A DNA stretch of 64,000 nt from Eopsaltria australis (lineage: Eukaryota; Chordata; Aves; Passeriformes; Petroicidae), in assembly GCA_034509425.1 (NCBI GenBank), contig JAVTVJ010000121.1:2666001-2730000 (forward strand), read 5' to 3'. The notes beneath the pieces are model-generated. The model worked only from the letters and a program-made list of their open reading frames with translations, searched no databases and was not told where the DNA came from. This document shows positions 43,171 to 54,800 of this stretch, piece after piece; within the stretch, counting starts at the first letter, position 1, and each line of letters opens with the position of its first letter. The position numbers and the translations under genes were made by a program.

Positions 43171-44919
43171 AAAATGAAATAACTGCCTTGTTTATTTAAA
43201 CACAGATTACAAGGGAAATGGATACAAAAAGTCTGCAAAAGCACCTAAACCCCGATGTGTTCAAAGGCTGCAACCAAGATTCTGTTCTGAACAACACCAG
43301 AATTGTCCATATTTCTCTCTGTGAGCTGGCAGCTTGGAACAGGTCACTTGCTAATATCTCCACCTTTAGCACAGGAATACAAACTGAAAGATGTTTAAAC
43401 CATGGTATTTTCACAAATTATTTTGTAGAAAATATTCTTATCAGAACACCTGGAGAGATGGAAAAATTATGCTTCTTGAAGTAGTTTCTCGTGTTCACAG
43501 CCTTTAGCAAAGGTCACTTTTTAAAGACCTAGCTTGTTTAAATTCATGTCCAGTCCCCAGCCTGAACTGGCATTAATCAAGTAACTGCAAAAAACATGCT
43601 TTTTGAGATTCCTCCTTAGAACTGTAATACTTTGACCAAAAGATCTGAGCACATATGGCCTTTGCAAGAACACTTTTCCTTTACTATCAGAGGATCAAGA
43701 GGGAGAAATAATGTGGCTGCTGACGCATTTTTAAAAATAGCTTCAGCTATTTCCAAGTACAGATAAGGGCTAAACTATCAGAGAATTTAGAAACTCTGAC
43801 AATCAGGGTTTATAAGGACAGTTCTGCAGCATGAAATCCTATGAGCCCCAAGTGGTCTAAGGACAGTGGCTTTGACACTAGCAGTTTAGTACTTATAGAA
43901 CAACACATGAAAGCAAAGCTCTTTCATCTTGTCTGTCCCATACGAGAAGAACCATATTATCAATTGCCATCTTATGCTGTAACATAAATTAGTCTTTTGA
44001 GTCTCAAACACATAACCTTCACGTACTATATTTTATCTTAAGTGGCAATAAGAACTTAAACTAGAATTCCTCCCCTTTAAAGCTATGTTATATTGGAAAC
44101 ACTATGGCTTACACAGAACCACAAAAAGCTATGACAGCAGTTGTTTCTCTTTTTCAGTTCTACTCATTAAGTTATGAGGAATTCTTGGGTAACAGGCATA
44201 ATAGATAAATACCTTTCCTGCAAATAGATTTCCCAGCCCCTCCCTGGGAGATCATAAGGTGGCCTCAGCCAGGTAATGCAACTGAAAACACTACTTGCAT
44301 TTTTCAAACCGGTCACAGTAATTTCAGACTTTTCTTAAACATCACTGCAATGCACATTACTCTGTACTATGCATGTTGTATGATCTCTTGTCTTTATTTA
44401 AATTTCTTTTCTTGTATGTTCTCACTAGCATGCAACAACCACCAAAAGAACACTGAGGATGCAAAGTATATAAATCTGAAGGTACAGGTTGCCAGTTGAG
44501 GCAAAGAAAGGCAGTCTTTGACTTTCCAAGATGCAGCTCTAAATGCAGTATTCCCTTCCTTTCCCCCACCCCCATCCCTTTTGTTATGGCAATACAAGGC
44601 ACCACACACACATATTGAAAAAACTGTTCAATAAGAGGCAAACAGACCATGCTACAATATCTCATGCGTTTATCCCAACAAAAATCAGGTATTCTTAATT
44701 AAGCACCCTTTTCCCTCCAGAACTCATGATGAAGGGAACGGGAAAAGAGCGGATCGAAGGCTCTGATCCCTTTGCTACAGCGAAAGCATGAAATCAGAAC
44801 CAAATACAAACTCCGAGCGGTGCTGGACTACAGGAAGGCTCCTCTCTCATTTCTTTTTACTCTTATTAAGACAAACGGACTTAAGCCTCCCGCCCTCCCA
44901 CAGAACGCTGACATTATGC
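43171..44919. other. AT-rich DNA between CR1 and the orphan CpG island
   Basis: No gene or repeat is recognised. Open frames up to 102 codons near 44,357-44,665 (minus) have no family resemblance. CpG content begins to rise from about 44,740. Confidence 0.6.
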
Positions 44920-45281
44920 GGATGCCGCACGGTCGGTCCCCGCGTCACCCGGAGCCGCCGTCCCGGCACGGCGGGGCTGAGGCGGCCGGGCCGGGCTCGG
45001 AGCTCGCACCGTCCCGGGGGAGCCGAGCGGAGCCGCAGCCCAGCCCCAGGGAAGCCGAGCGGGGCCGCAGCCCGGCCCGGGGGATCGCCGCCGGTTCTCC
45101 CTCGCCTGGTGCGGGGCGGTGGCAGCGCCTCCCCGGGCACGGCGGGGACACGCGGGCGTGCGGCAGCCCCCGGTGCCGGAGCCCCGCGCCGCCAACCGCG
45201 ACCGCGCCGGCCGCTCCGCCATGCCGCAGGGGCTCCCCTTCACCCTGGCTCCCCGTCCGCTTGCGGGCAGCTCGGTTGCCA

Positions 45282-45371
45282 GGGGATGGGGATGGGGATG
45301 AGGATGGGGATGGGGATGGGGATGGGGATGGGGATGGGGATGGGGATGGGGATGGGGATGGGGATGGGATG
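45282..45371. repeat. (GGGGAT)n hexanucleotide array
   Basis: About 14-15 units of GGGGAT run in tandem, with one GAGGAT variant (45,300-45,305) and a shortened last part. Four-G runs separated by AT dinucleotides on the plus strand should fold readily into G-quadruplexes. In translation it gives Gly-Met, Asp-Gly or Pro-His repeats depending on frame and strand, all spurious. Confidence 0.97.
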
Positions 45372-45597
45372 AGGCGGGGGCAGCAGCTCGCGGGCACGGC
45401 AGCCCCCAGCCCCGATTCGAGGGGAGCACCGTCCGTGCTGGCGCGGGGCGGGGGCGCGCCCGGGGGCTCCCCGCTCCCCTGAGGGGACTCGCGGGATGCT
45501 GCCGCCCCACCCCCGACGGAGCAGCCGGTGCCCGTGATGACCCCGGCCGGCGGTCGGTCGGTCGGTCAGCCCCCCGCCCTGCGCCCCCGGTCCTTAC

Positions 45598-45700
45598 CGC
45601 GGTGCAGCGGCGAGGCCGGTCCCGGCAGCGGGGCAGCCGCAGCCGCAGCCGCTCTTTTGTGTGGCTGCTGAGCGCCGCACACCGCGGCGGGCCCGCCCGG
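45598..45700 (-). other. Candidate first exon (5' boundary unknown) with consensus donor
   Basis: On the minus strand the island reads ...GCACCGCG|GTAAGGACC, a near-consensus splice donor at 45,598/45,597. The upstream sequence holds two out-of-phase ATG codons near 45,730-45,740 but no recognisable protein, so the exon may be non-coding. If real, the transcript runs left into the 45 kb AT-rich region. The 5' end given is arbitrary. Confidence 0.35.
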
Positions 45701-45934
45701 GAACCTGCCTGCGCCGGCGCCCGGGAACCTGCATGGCGCATAGCGCCTCGCCGCCTCACGGCCCGAGGGGGCGCGGGGGGCGGCCCCGGCCCCACACAGC
45801 TCGGGGGGCTCGGCCGGACGCACCGGCCTGGCCGCGATCCATTTCCAGAGCGGGAGCTCCGGCTTCGTGCCAGCTCCGCGTGTGCCACACTCGTCAGTGG
45901 TGCCCAGCGACAGGACGAGAAGCAATGGCCATAC

Positions 45935-46129
45935 ACTGAAACATAAGTTTCACCTCAGCATGAGGGAGAACTTCTTCACATTGAGGGGGGCACAGCACTG
46001 GAAGAGCTGCCCAGGGAGGGTGTGGAGTCTCCCTCTCTGGAGCCATTCCGAACCCACCTGGACGCGTCCCCGTGTCACCTGGTCCAGGTGGCCCTGCCTT
46101 GCAGCCCCAGCAGTTCTGTGATTCGGTGA
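45935..46129 (+). mobile_element. CR1 LINE 3' end, sense, internally deleted
   Basis: The plus strand reads GAGGGAGAACTTCTTCACAT, then CACAGCACTGGAAGAGCTGC, CCAGGGAGG and a GGAGTCTCC block. It ends with TTCTGTGATTCGGTGA, a CR1 3' tail. The stretch normally found before the tail (the GGGGTTGGACTAGATGA-type part) is missing, so the copy has an internal deletion. It is 5'-truncated and interrupts the CpG island. Confidence 0.85.
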
Positions 46130-46335
46130 CTGCGCCCAGAGGGGGCCCTGAGGAGCGCAGGCTGCGGCCCCCGGCTCCGCTCCCCTCCCAGCCCTGAGCA
46201 GCAGCCGCGGACTGCGAAGGTCGCTGAACGCCCTCAGCCCGCTGTGACACCCGGCAGGGCCGCTCTGGACCCCCAGGGCCCTGCTTCCGCGCTGGGCCGG
46301 AGCTCAAGGTGTTCTTTCTGAGTCTCCACATCGTC
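46130..46335. other. Right part of the orphan CpG island
   Basis: GC-rich DNA resumes directly after the CR1 tail and fades near 46,335. This suggests that the island was once continuous and the CR1 landed in it. No gene is recognised. Confidence 0.6.
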
Positions 46336-49300
46336 TCTCTGCCGGTTACATTCCTGAATGCCATCTAATCCTGCTAGGGAATGACCTCACGTTTCCCTGT
46401 TGCTTGAGGTGCTCCAGTGCAACAAAAACCCAAAAACACCAAAAGTTTGAACGTTACAGCAGGGGACAGCACTGGACTCAGTCACGTTCCATCATACAGC
46501 CAGATTTATGAGAACGAATCATGGGTTTTGTGCCCTTGTGCAGATAATATATAAATCCACTCCTAAAGTTCAAAAATGTAGGATTCAATGTGTACTATTT
46601 AAAAGCTCACTGAAGAGGGTTTCTCCAAGAACATTTCTTATGGTGAATGATAAACACAGTTGGTTTCTCAGGCCTTTTATTAGAAACCTCGAGATCTTTC
46701 TAGTGCAGCCAGGTGATAGTGACTACTTAAACACATATTTTAGGGCAATTGTGACAGGCTTTGCTCACAATTACGCAAATTTGGGACTGTATTAATCTTT
46801 CTCACAATAGCAAAAGTGAAAAGCTGTCGTAATGTAATTATATTGCGTGCCAGTCAGTTAGATCGCAGTGTATGCTGTAACAGCTCAGCGTGGTGTGTGT
46901 TTGTTTGCCCTGGGGTAGCTAAACCAGATGTTAGCATCAAGGCACATTCCACGAACATGCAAAGGCCCTTAATGGAAACACCATTTTGTGGGGAGTTTTT
47001 TAGTTTTTAGTTTAGTTGTTAAGATTTTTGTTAGGACTCTCCATTTGCTACAAGAGGCTATTTTCTGTCATGGTTTTCTGTGGTGACTTTTCCCATCTGT
47101 CCCTTTCTACATCCCAACTACTTGACACATTTTGGTTTTCTTTTGAAGACACTAAAAACCCAAAACATTAACCAAACAGTAATTCATGCATGTATTACAC
47201 AGAACTGCAGTGTATCTACTGATATAATCTGTGGACAGGTTGTTTAAACATTTGGCAAATGATGTTTCAATTCATATTATTAATTCTCAAAATCGTTAAC
47301 TTGATGAAATAGCCTCATATACATAATCAAGTCTCACTTTCTTTATCAACATACCAAAAGCAGTATTTCCAGCCCAACAGGGCAGGTGTTTTCTTTTTGA
47401 AGTTACTGCAGCTGCAAGCATTGTACCACAACTGACCTCTCAAAGACTTTAGGGGTCCCAAAAGGACTAGGATAGATTTTTACCTTTTTTTTGTTTAAGT
47501 TTCTAACAAACATTCTCCCTCCATGTCATTTTGGAGATAGTGACTCAGGTGGTTATTATGGAAAATTATATACCAAAATGGAAGGTAAAAATAGGGTGCA
47601 TGATACCAGTCCAAGACTATACCTCTCTTACTCTTCAATTTCTGGAAATAACCATTTCCATAAAGGCCAGCCATGGGTGCAGAGTTGGATATTCCCCTTA
47701 TTTAATGCAAATTGTGCATCATCACATATGCTTTCAGGGTACCTGCAGTTACAAATTACTTCAGAACTTGAAATCATGTTTTAAACCTGTCTTTATTACT
47801 GAAAAAAACCCAGTGTTAAAAAGTAAAAATCTTCATTAAAGATCTACTTTACAGAAGATTTTAGTACCTATTTGCTATTTTTGTGTTAGCAAAGTGTAAC
47901 AGTTGAAAGGCCACTTTAGATTAGATCTAGAAAAGTCATGAAATAATTCAAAATGTATCATTACATTAAAATGTATGAGAACTCTTCCTCATTTATGAAT
48001 CTATGCTATAAACTTAGCAGTTAGCAATGCTTTTTAACAATATACAAGACAGTGCAAATTAATATTAAAAGACAGTTAACACAATTTTATAGATATTTAA
48101 GGATTATACAGTCATAAGATACAAACATCCCTCCTTCACAATAAGATAAACATATTTAATAAAATGTTCAAAGTGCTTTGAAAATGTTTATTAAAGGTGA
48201 CAGATTTTACATTCCTAAGTAGTTGAGGTCTTCCATTGTAAAATGTCAACACTGAGTTGATTAAATTATACATTGTTGTTAACTTTCCATTTTCACATTA
48301 ATTAATTGGTTGAGTTTGATTTTCTTATTCTCTTTGACAGCCTCATAATTTGGCCAATGTGGCAACTTCTTTGGTAAAAGAATTGAGTATTGAAACAATT
48401 AATTCTGAGATTTTCTCTTAATTAAGGGTTTTTAAGTTCAACAAACCCCTGTCAGATCACTAAAGGATGCATTCCTTGTAAGGACAGAATCAAATGAAGT
48501 GCCGAGGATGTCATTCAAAGCTCCCACTGTAAGCACCTCAACTAGATAACGTAAGCATCTCCATGTTTCATGGTCCTTCTACGAGACTTCAGCTTGAAAA
48601 GCAGCTGAATTCACAATGAAATTCATATGCATTAGTTGCACAATAAGCATGTCAGAACTGGAGTTTTGCAGAATTGAGAAACTGTAAGGTTAGCTTTTAA
48701 AAAACATGCAGTTTGTTCTCTTCTCAGCTTTTTAAGTTTGCTTCTTCGTTTGTCTCATCATAAGGAATGGGATTCATTCTGCAGCCTGTTCTCCTCCTCC
48801 CACCTAGGAGTGACTTGAGGGTTGCAGAGAGGAAGTAAAAAAAGACATTTTGCATCATTTAATTATGAGCTTTTTAGCTGCCTGAGTAATGTTGATGGAG
48901 TCCAGAAAAATGTGTCTTGTCTGCCTTAGGCAGCATAAAATGGGAACACACTTCAGCTCAGAGGGGAAAAAAGGCACATGGAGAGACTGGAACAGGCAAC
49001 TTGCACTTGACAAATGGCACAAGCGTGAGAAAATTTACTGGCAAAATATTAACACTTCGTCTCCTGAGAAGCTTGATATTTTTAGAGAAGAAGGTTTTGC
49101 TGTTTATAAAAGTCACCAAACAGACAAAAAACGAAGAAGAAACACTGTCAAGCTCCAGTTATTTTAATCACTGTTGTTCTTCTCAGAAGTTGTATAATGG
49201 TTCAACAGGGTGTATTGTTAAATGTCCCTCCACTGAAAGGAGCAAATCACAGTTCTCTCTTTCCCCAGTTTCCATCCCTGAATTTCCACTGTTTTTCTTG

Positions 49301-51806
49301 ATGTTACTCCCTTCTTATAATCATGGCAATGACAAGGAGTAAGGCCCATGTATGTAAGCCCCGTCCCAACTCCTTGGTAAGTCAGAACAAGGACTTGTGA
49401 AGGCTGCCTGCCTTAAGGTGAAGGACTACACAGTTTATAGGGACTGGTTCTGTTCCCACTGAAGTCTAAGACAGTTAAGCTTATGAACAGGAAACTTCTC
49501 TCAGCTGTAGCTGTCTTCAGCTCCTACAGCTGTCCAGCTCCCTTGGCTATTCTCCAAGTCTATAGCTTCAGAGGGGGAAATTCTCCTGTCCTGTAGTGCA
49601 GACAAGGGATCAGACAAGGGGGTCTGATCCCATCAAATTGTAAGAGCTTGTAAGAACATGATCCAGTTTTGGGTACTGACTAATTTGCAGACTTGAACTC
49701 TCCTCTGCTGGGTGTGGGGGGTGGGGGGTGTTGGCCTTTTTTTCATAATATCTTGACTTCCACCTTAGGAATAGTCAGAAGAAAGGTATAAACTATGAGT
49801 GAGATAGGAGCACGACTTAGATACGATGAACAAAACAAAAATACATCAGCTGACATAGAGCTGGGCAACCCCACATCAGTCAGTCAGGAAAATTGCTGGT
49901 TACTAGCTAAAAAGTATTACAAGCCTCTTTCTGCCAATAAGATAGGGAACACAATCAGCAGGTGGAGCAAGTGTCAAAAATCTCTGTTCTCTAGTACTAC
50001 CTCAAGCTACTACTCTGAGTGTATTGATAGATGTCATGCAGAAAATTCCATCTTCAGACAGGACAAACAAATGGAGAATGAACCATGGAAGGACTGTTTC
50101 TGTTGCACCAAACTAAGGGTATTTGCTTTAAAGATTTCTGTTCAATTATCTTAACCAGTGAGGCCTCTAGTATTGGCATTCCTCTGCTGGTTTTGCAGAA
50201 AAGGCACCACCTTGTCTTGACAGAATGAAAAGACAAAAGCAGCTTTGCTCACACAATATCTCCTGGAATGGCCAAATCTTATTTCAGGAACATTAAATCA
50301 TTCTACATTTCTATCATAAGCCTTAGGATTTCTAAATTTAAACAGTTTAGAATTTAGATCACAAACTACCCTCTAAACAGTGATTTGATGAAATGTAGGA
50401 ACCCTGTGGAAGGCTGTATTTTTTCTTAAAATATGACAGAAGGAGAATTTGAGTACAAAACTATCTTGTTAAGAAAAAAAAAGCATGGCTTTGTAGAGAT
50501 TTTTTCAGAAGTAAAATTCATGAGGAAGTGTCAATGTCTTTAAAAACATGTTTAAATCTCAGGTCAACATTATATTTGTATTTTGTTGCAGCAATCATGA
50601 CACACATTGCAAATAATTCCATTAAGTAAAAACTTGTCTAGACTAAAATGATCTTCATGTCAAGCTGAAGGTATATGTAGAGATGTAGGAAAATTTAAAA
50701 TTCAGATTGTAGTTAAGCTAGGGAAGTATGACTTTTTAAGGCTTGAGAAAACTAGAGAAATAGCAAGTCTTCTATTTCTACAGCTGAAATGTCAAAACAA
50801 ACCGATAAAAGAAAGTATCAGGAAAAACCTGCTTGGGTAATATACACCAATAAAGTGGAGTCTGTCCATAAATAAGTGAACACAACTGTGCCTGAAGCCT
50901 GTGACATCAACATGCTGGTGTGGTCTTTCATGTTAACAACTGTGAAGTAAGACTTACGTGGTGTGTGTTTGCCACTGATTTTGTAAGTGCTTCTGCATAG
51001 GAAAACTATAGCTGTGAAGTAAGAGAAAAGGTTAATCACTGCTTGTTCATGTCTCTTCAAGATATCCTTCTTTGGATAAAGCTTGGGGAAAAAATAAAAA
51101 AAAAACCCTAAAAATGAAAAAGCTAAAATGTCACAAGTACATTACAGTCTGAAATATATGTCAGGCAAATAATTTTTCAGCTTCTCTTCTTGCACTGCCT
51201 GCATATCCATAAAGTTCATAAAACAACTAAATGATGATTTATGCATGGTAACTTCCTTGGCAGTAATTGTTATGCCAAGAAAAACTTATTTACTGATGGC
51301 AGACACCCATACAATAATATATGGATTTTTTATTGCATGAACCAATCAATCAGTGTGAAGCACAGATGGTGAATGGTGAAAAGAGAAAATACAATGTTTG
51401 TTTTCCTTTATTTCTAAAGAAAATATCTAAGCTATATTGTTTTCACTGAGAAGTGGGTCTCTGCTCTGAAATGTAGAGCAAAATAATGTGGCTTGACCTA
51501 GAAACGGTACAGTTTCTGTGGCTACAGAGGTAAAATCATGCTGCAAACAGGCAACAAAAGATAAATTACTATGGTACATATGTAACCTAGCTCATATTAG
51601 AATCACAGAGAATTCAAGAAATGCCAACATATTAATTCTGAAAATCAAATCAGCAACAACCACAAAGAAAGACCCTAAATCTGTAGCACTATTTCAGTAC
51701 TCAAAAGCTGTACTTAATCCATGGGAACTACAATGAACTTGTAAAGACTGAATACCACATCAATATTCCCAGCACCAGCTCAGGAACTTCACAACTCTTC
51801 TATTGT
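46336..51806. other. Intergenic DNA, orphan CpG island to MCEE 3' end
   Basis: AT-rich DNA without recognisable exons or transposons. The longest open frame (49,795-50,154, plus, 119 codons) has no family resemblance that I can see. A (G)n(T) stretch near 49,708-49,731 and a perfect hairpin at 49,606-49,631 are the notable local structures. Confidence 0.6.
49606..49631. repeat. Perfect 10-bp inverted repeat, 6-nt loop
   Basis: GGGATCAGAC and GTCTGATCCC flank AAGGGG. The left arm also lies in a short direct repeat (CAGACAAGGG twice, from 49,600 and from 49,611). No neighbouring gene explains it. Confidence 0.9.
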
Positions 51807-51812
51807 TTTATT
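51807..51812 (-). promoter_or_regulatory. Candidate MCEE polyadenylation signal
   Basis: AATAAA is read on the minus strand only about 16 nt past the MCEE stop codon. That would give a very short 3' UTR, so it may not be the main site. Another AATAAA on the same strand lies at 51412-51407. The sequence alone does not decide between them. Confidence 0.3.
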
Positions 51813-51827
51813 TATGAATATTGCAGC

Positions 51828-54800
51828 TCATGCTTGCTCAAGTTCCACAAGGACTCCATGGCAATCTTTAGGGTGAAGAAAAATCACAGGTTTGCCATGT
51901 GCACCTATTTTTGGCTCTTCACTCAATATTCGTATCTTTTTTTTCTTCAGCTCTGACATAGCCGCTTTTATGTCATCAACCTTATAAAAAAGATACAGTT
52001 CACACAAATTAACACATTGCACTGTATTATGCAGATTTTACATTTAGGAGCAATGACATAATTCTTCACTGAAATGTTATTTTTAAGTTCTAATATAATT
52101 CTGAAAAATAATTAAGTTATAAACAATTTTAAAGCATCTAGTCTTAAAAATACAAGTACTACAGAAGTTTGCATTTGTTATTTGAAGATTTCATAAAATA
52201 TCATTTAAAGAGATTGTGCTATATTTAAGAAATTATTAAACCAAAATCACTCACGCACAAAGCCCATTGATTTTTTTGTAGTTATTTTATAAGGACTTCA
52301 TAAATAATCTAAACTGCATTACTTTTACTAGGAAGATTGTATTGCTTTCCAGCTCTCAATAGCTAAAGAAAAATACCTCCCTTTATAATTGATTACAGAG
52401 CACTGAGCATTAACTCATTAAATTCTGGTGAAAAGGGAGGGCAGTGGGCAGAAGGTAAAAGGAAAGTCCCTTTTAGATTTATATATTCTCCTTCTGAGTA
52501 GGTTAAGGTTCATAAAGTTTCCTAAGGAAAAAAGCTGTGAATAATCAAAAATATATCCAGAATAGGACATGGTCTTTCTATTGAACTTACCTATAATAAT
52601 AGCCATTAATACAGTATTTCAGTACAGTTTCCTACTGTAATTAACAAAAACATGCCTAAACCATACACTGTGATCTGAAGTTCTGATGTCATGTCATCCA
52701 ATGAAATTTGAATTTTCCTAAAACTTAAATGCATTCATTTTTTGAAATAATAATATTTACACTCACTTTTGAAAATTCAATAGTCAATAATCAATAAAGA
52801 CCTAGAATTAAAATAATAGCATTGCTGTTTTTCAAGACTGAGGTATCTGGACATAAGTTGGTGAATAAACTCTCTCAATGCCATTGTAGGGAAGAAGGAA
52901 ATTCCTAACTTTAATTCAGAGGAACAGACATCACCTAATTCCTACCCATTTGCAGCAGTTTTGTTCATGAATATTCCAAACTCACTACAGTTCTTCCTAC
53001 ACGAAACTACCAGTCTGCAAAACAAAAAAGGAATGGCTGACAAATTATCTAAACTAGAAAGGCCACATGTGACATGTGCCATGGCCCCCTTCAGATTCTT
53101 TCCCCGAGCAGAAAAGCCACAGCAGCTGCTGCTCCTGTCCTGCAGAGATGGCCTGAAGAGGAACCAGTCTGGGCTCAGCTGGAATGAATTCCTGCATCCC
53201 CAAGGATGAGTGACAATAAACACTGGAAAGCCTTTGGGTGCACACATATTAGGAGAGTACCAGGCCTGGATTGCTCTCTTACTCTACTGTGTCCAGCACA
53301 GCTTTCACTGCAGGTATTAAATTATAACTGGTCAGGAGTAATTAATTTCTTCTTAAAATAGTTCCCTTTTTTGAAACAAGTTGCCTATCAAAACATCTGT
53401 CTAAATTTTCCTTTGTATAAGAGAGAAGAAATATGACAGCCTTATATGTTAGTTCTTGACACAGTTCAAACCTATTAAAATATGCATTTTACTTTAATGT
53501 ATCTATCTTAGTACATCAAATATTACGTTAAAATACCTCAATGCAGATATGATGCATTCCTCCAGTCTTGTTTTTTTGCAGGAAGCTTGCAATGGGACTT
53601 TTCTCTCCTAAAGGATGTAGAAGTTCCAGCTTGGTATTTCCCAGCTCCACAAAAACAGTGTAGACACCATGTTCAGGAAGAGCAACAGTCTCACTCACCT
53701 GGGCTCCTAACACATCTTTATACAAGGACTGAGCTTTCTCCAAATCAGGCACTGCAATTGCCACATGATTAAGTCGGCCCAGTTTCCACAAACAGCTTGG
53801 AATGTTTTGTGAAAAGGACTTTGATGATGATAGAGTTCGTACTGTGGGAGCTGAAGTCTGCAATCTGCTAAGAAGCCCTGCAAAAAAAGCAAATAGCACT
53901 GACAGGATGCTTTGGAGAAAGTCTCAGTACCTGCTCTTTCCCCTTGAAAGGCCTGCAGAGCCCTGCCATGTCATTGGCACACCCTGGTGCAATGCTCAGG
54001 CCAGACTGAGAACAAGGAAACAGTTACTCTGTAGTACTAACAGCTCAATGAACACTTTTTTTCAGAATAAGTAAATATTCGGAAGTATTAAAAAAAAAAC
54101 CAAAAAACCCAAAGCAGACTCAAATTTGGTGTAAATCCTTAAGCAGGCCTGTTAAAAAGAGGAATACGTGACCAGTTGAAAAGGCCAATCGCGTTTAAAA
54201 GTGACTTTTGAAATTTTCAGAGCTTCTTACAAAATAAAGAAATAAGGATATGCCTATACATCTCAAAATTATAGCAAACAAACAAAAAATCATGAAGAAA
54301 AAGAAAGCTATAAAATGAGGATACTTACAAATTAATTACATCAAAAATTAATCTATCAGTACTAGAATCTAGAGGGGCTGGGAGAATTTGTGATGGTATC
54401 AGTTGTTTCTAGCACCAAAATTAGAATTAGATAAAAGGATATATTCATAAAAGCCACATTTTAATTTCATGTCAAGTCAAGCTCTCAATGCCTCAAGGCC
54501 AAGCTAGAGGCATCTCAGCATTTTGGGAGTCTTTGAGGCATTCTTTGCTTTAAAGTCACAAATGTGCTATTTTGCTAAGAGATTGTGCCAATGATGCACT
54601 GAGATTCCAGATGCTTTGCAACACACTGAGGATAGATAGCCTGGCTGGGCTCTTGGTACTCTGTGAGGTTAGTAATAGCTGTAATTCATTAAATCAGCTT
54701 TGCTTCACTGTATGGAACTGAGAACTACCATTCCACAGGAATTCGAGATTCTACAGCTACCAGTTAATTTTTCTTCGAAAAGATAACTGGTAAGTCCTTA

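Larger units (their letters stand above)
44920..45935. promoter_or_regulatory. Orphan CpG island, likely promoter of an unidentified minus-strand gene
   Basis: About 1 kb of very GC- and CpG-rich DNA lies between AT-rich flanks. It carries a simple GGTC run (about 45,551-45,568) and the GGGGAT array. Open frames over 200-340 codons exist on both strands, but they overlap one another and consist of Arg/Pro/Ala/Gly from CpG-rich DNA, so none is called. The best gene signal is a minus-strand donor at 45,598. I recognise no protein. It could also be a lncRNA promoter or an alternative promoter. Confidence 0.65.

Noticed and set aside
42575..43244. Several minus-strand frames of 84-91 codons
   Set aside because: They are pieces of a decayed CR1 ORF2/3' region in different frames, so they are a transposon relic and not host genes.
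45282..45371. GGGGAT array as an interstitial telomere repeat
   Set aside because: The vertebrate telomere unit is TTAGGG. GGGGAT is not a permutation of it, so this is an ordinary hexanucleotide repeat.
44914..45936. Minus-strand open frame of 340 codons and overlapping plus-strand frames of 194-236 codons in the CpG island
   Set aside because: They overlap on both strands, are made of Arg/Pro/Ala/Gly plus a His-Pro or Gly-Met repeat from GGGGAT, and match no family. Stop codons are rare in CpG-rich DNA, so length means little here.
53878..53899. ATG at 53,899 as the MCEE start
   Set aside because: It lies in the polypyrimidine/acceptor region directly before exon 2 (TTTTTTTGCAG ends at 53,878). 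The residues it adds are translated intron.
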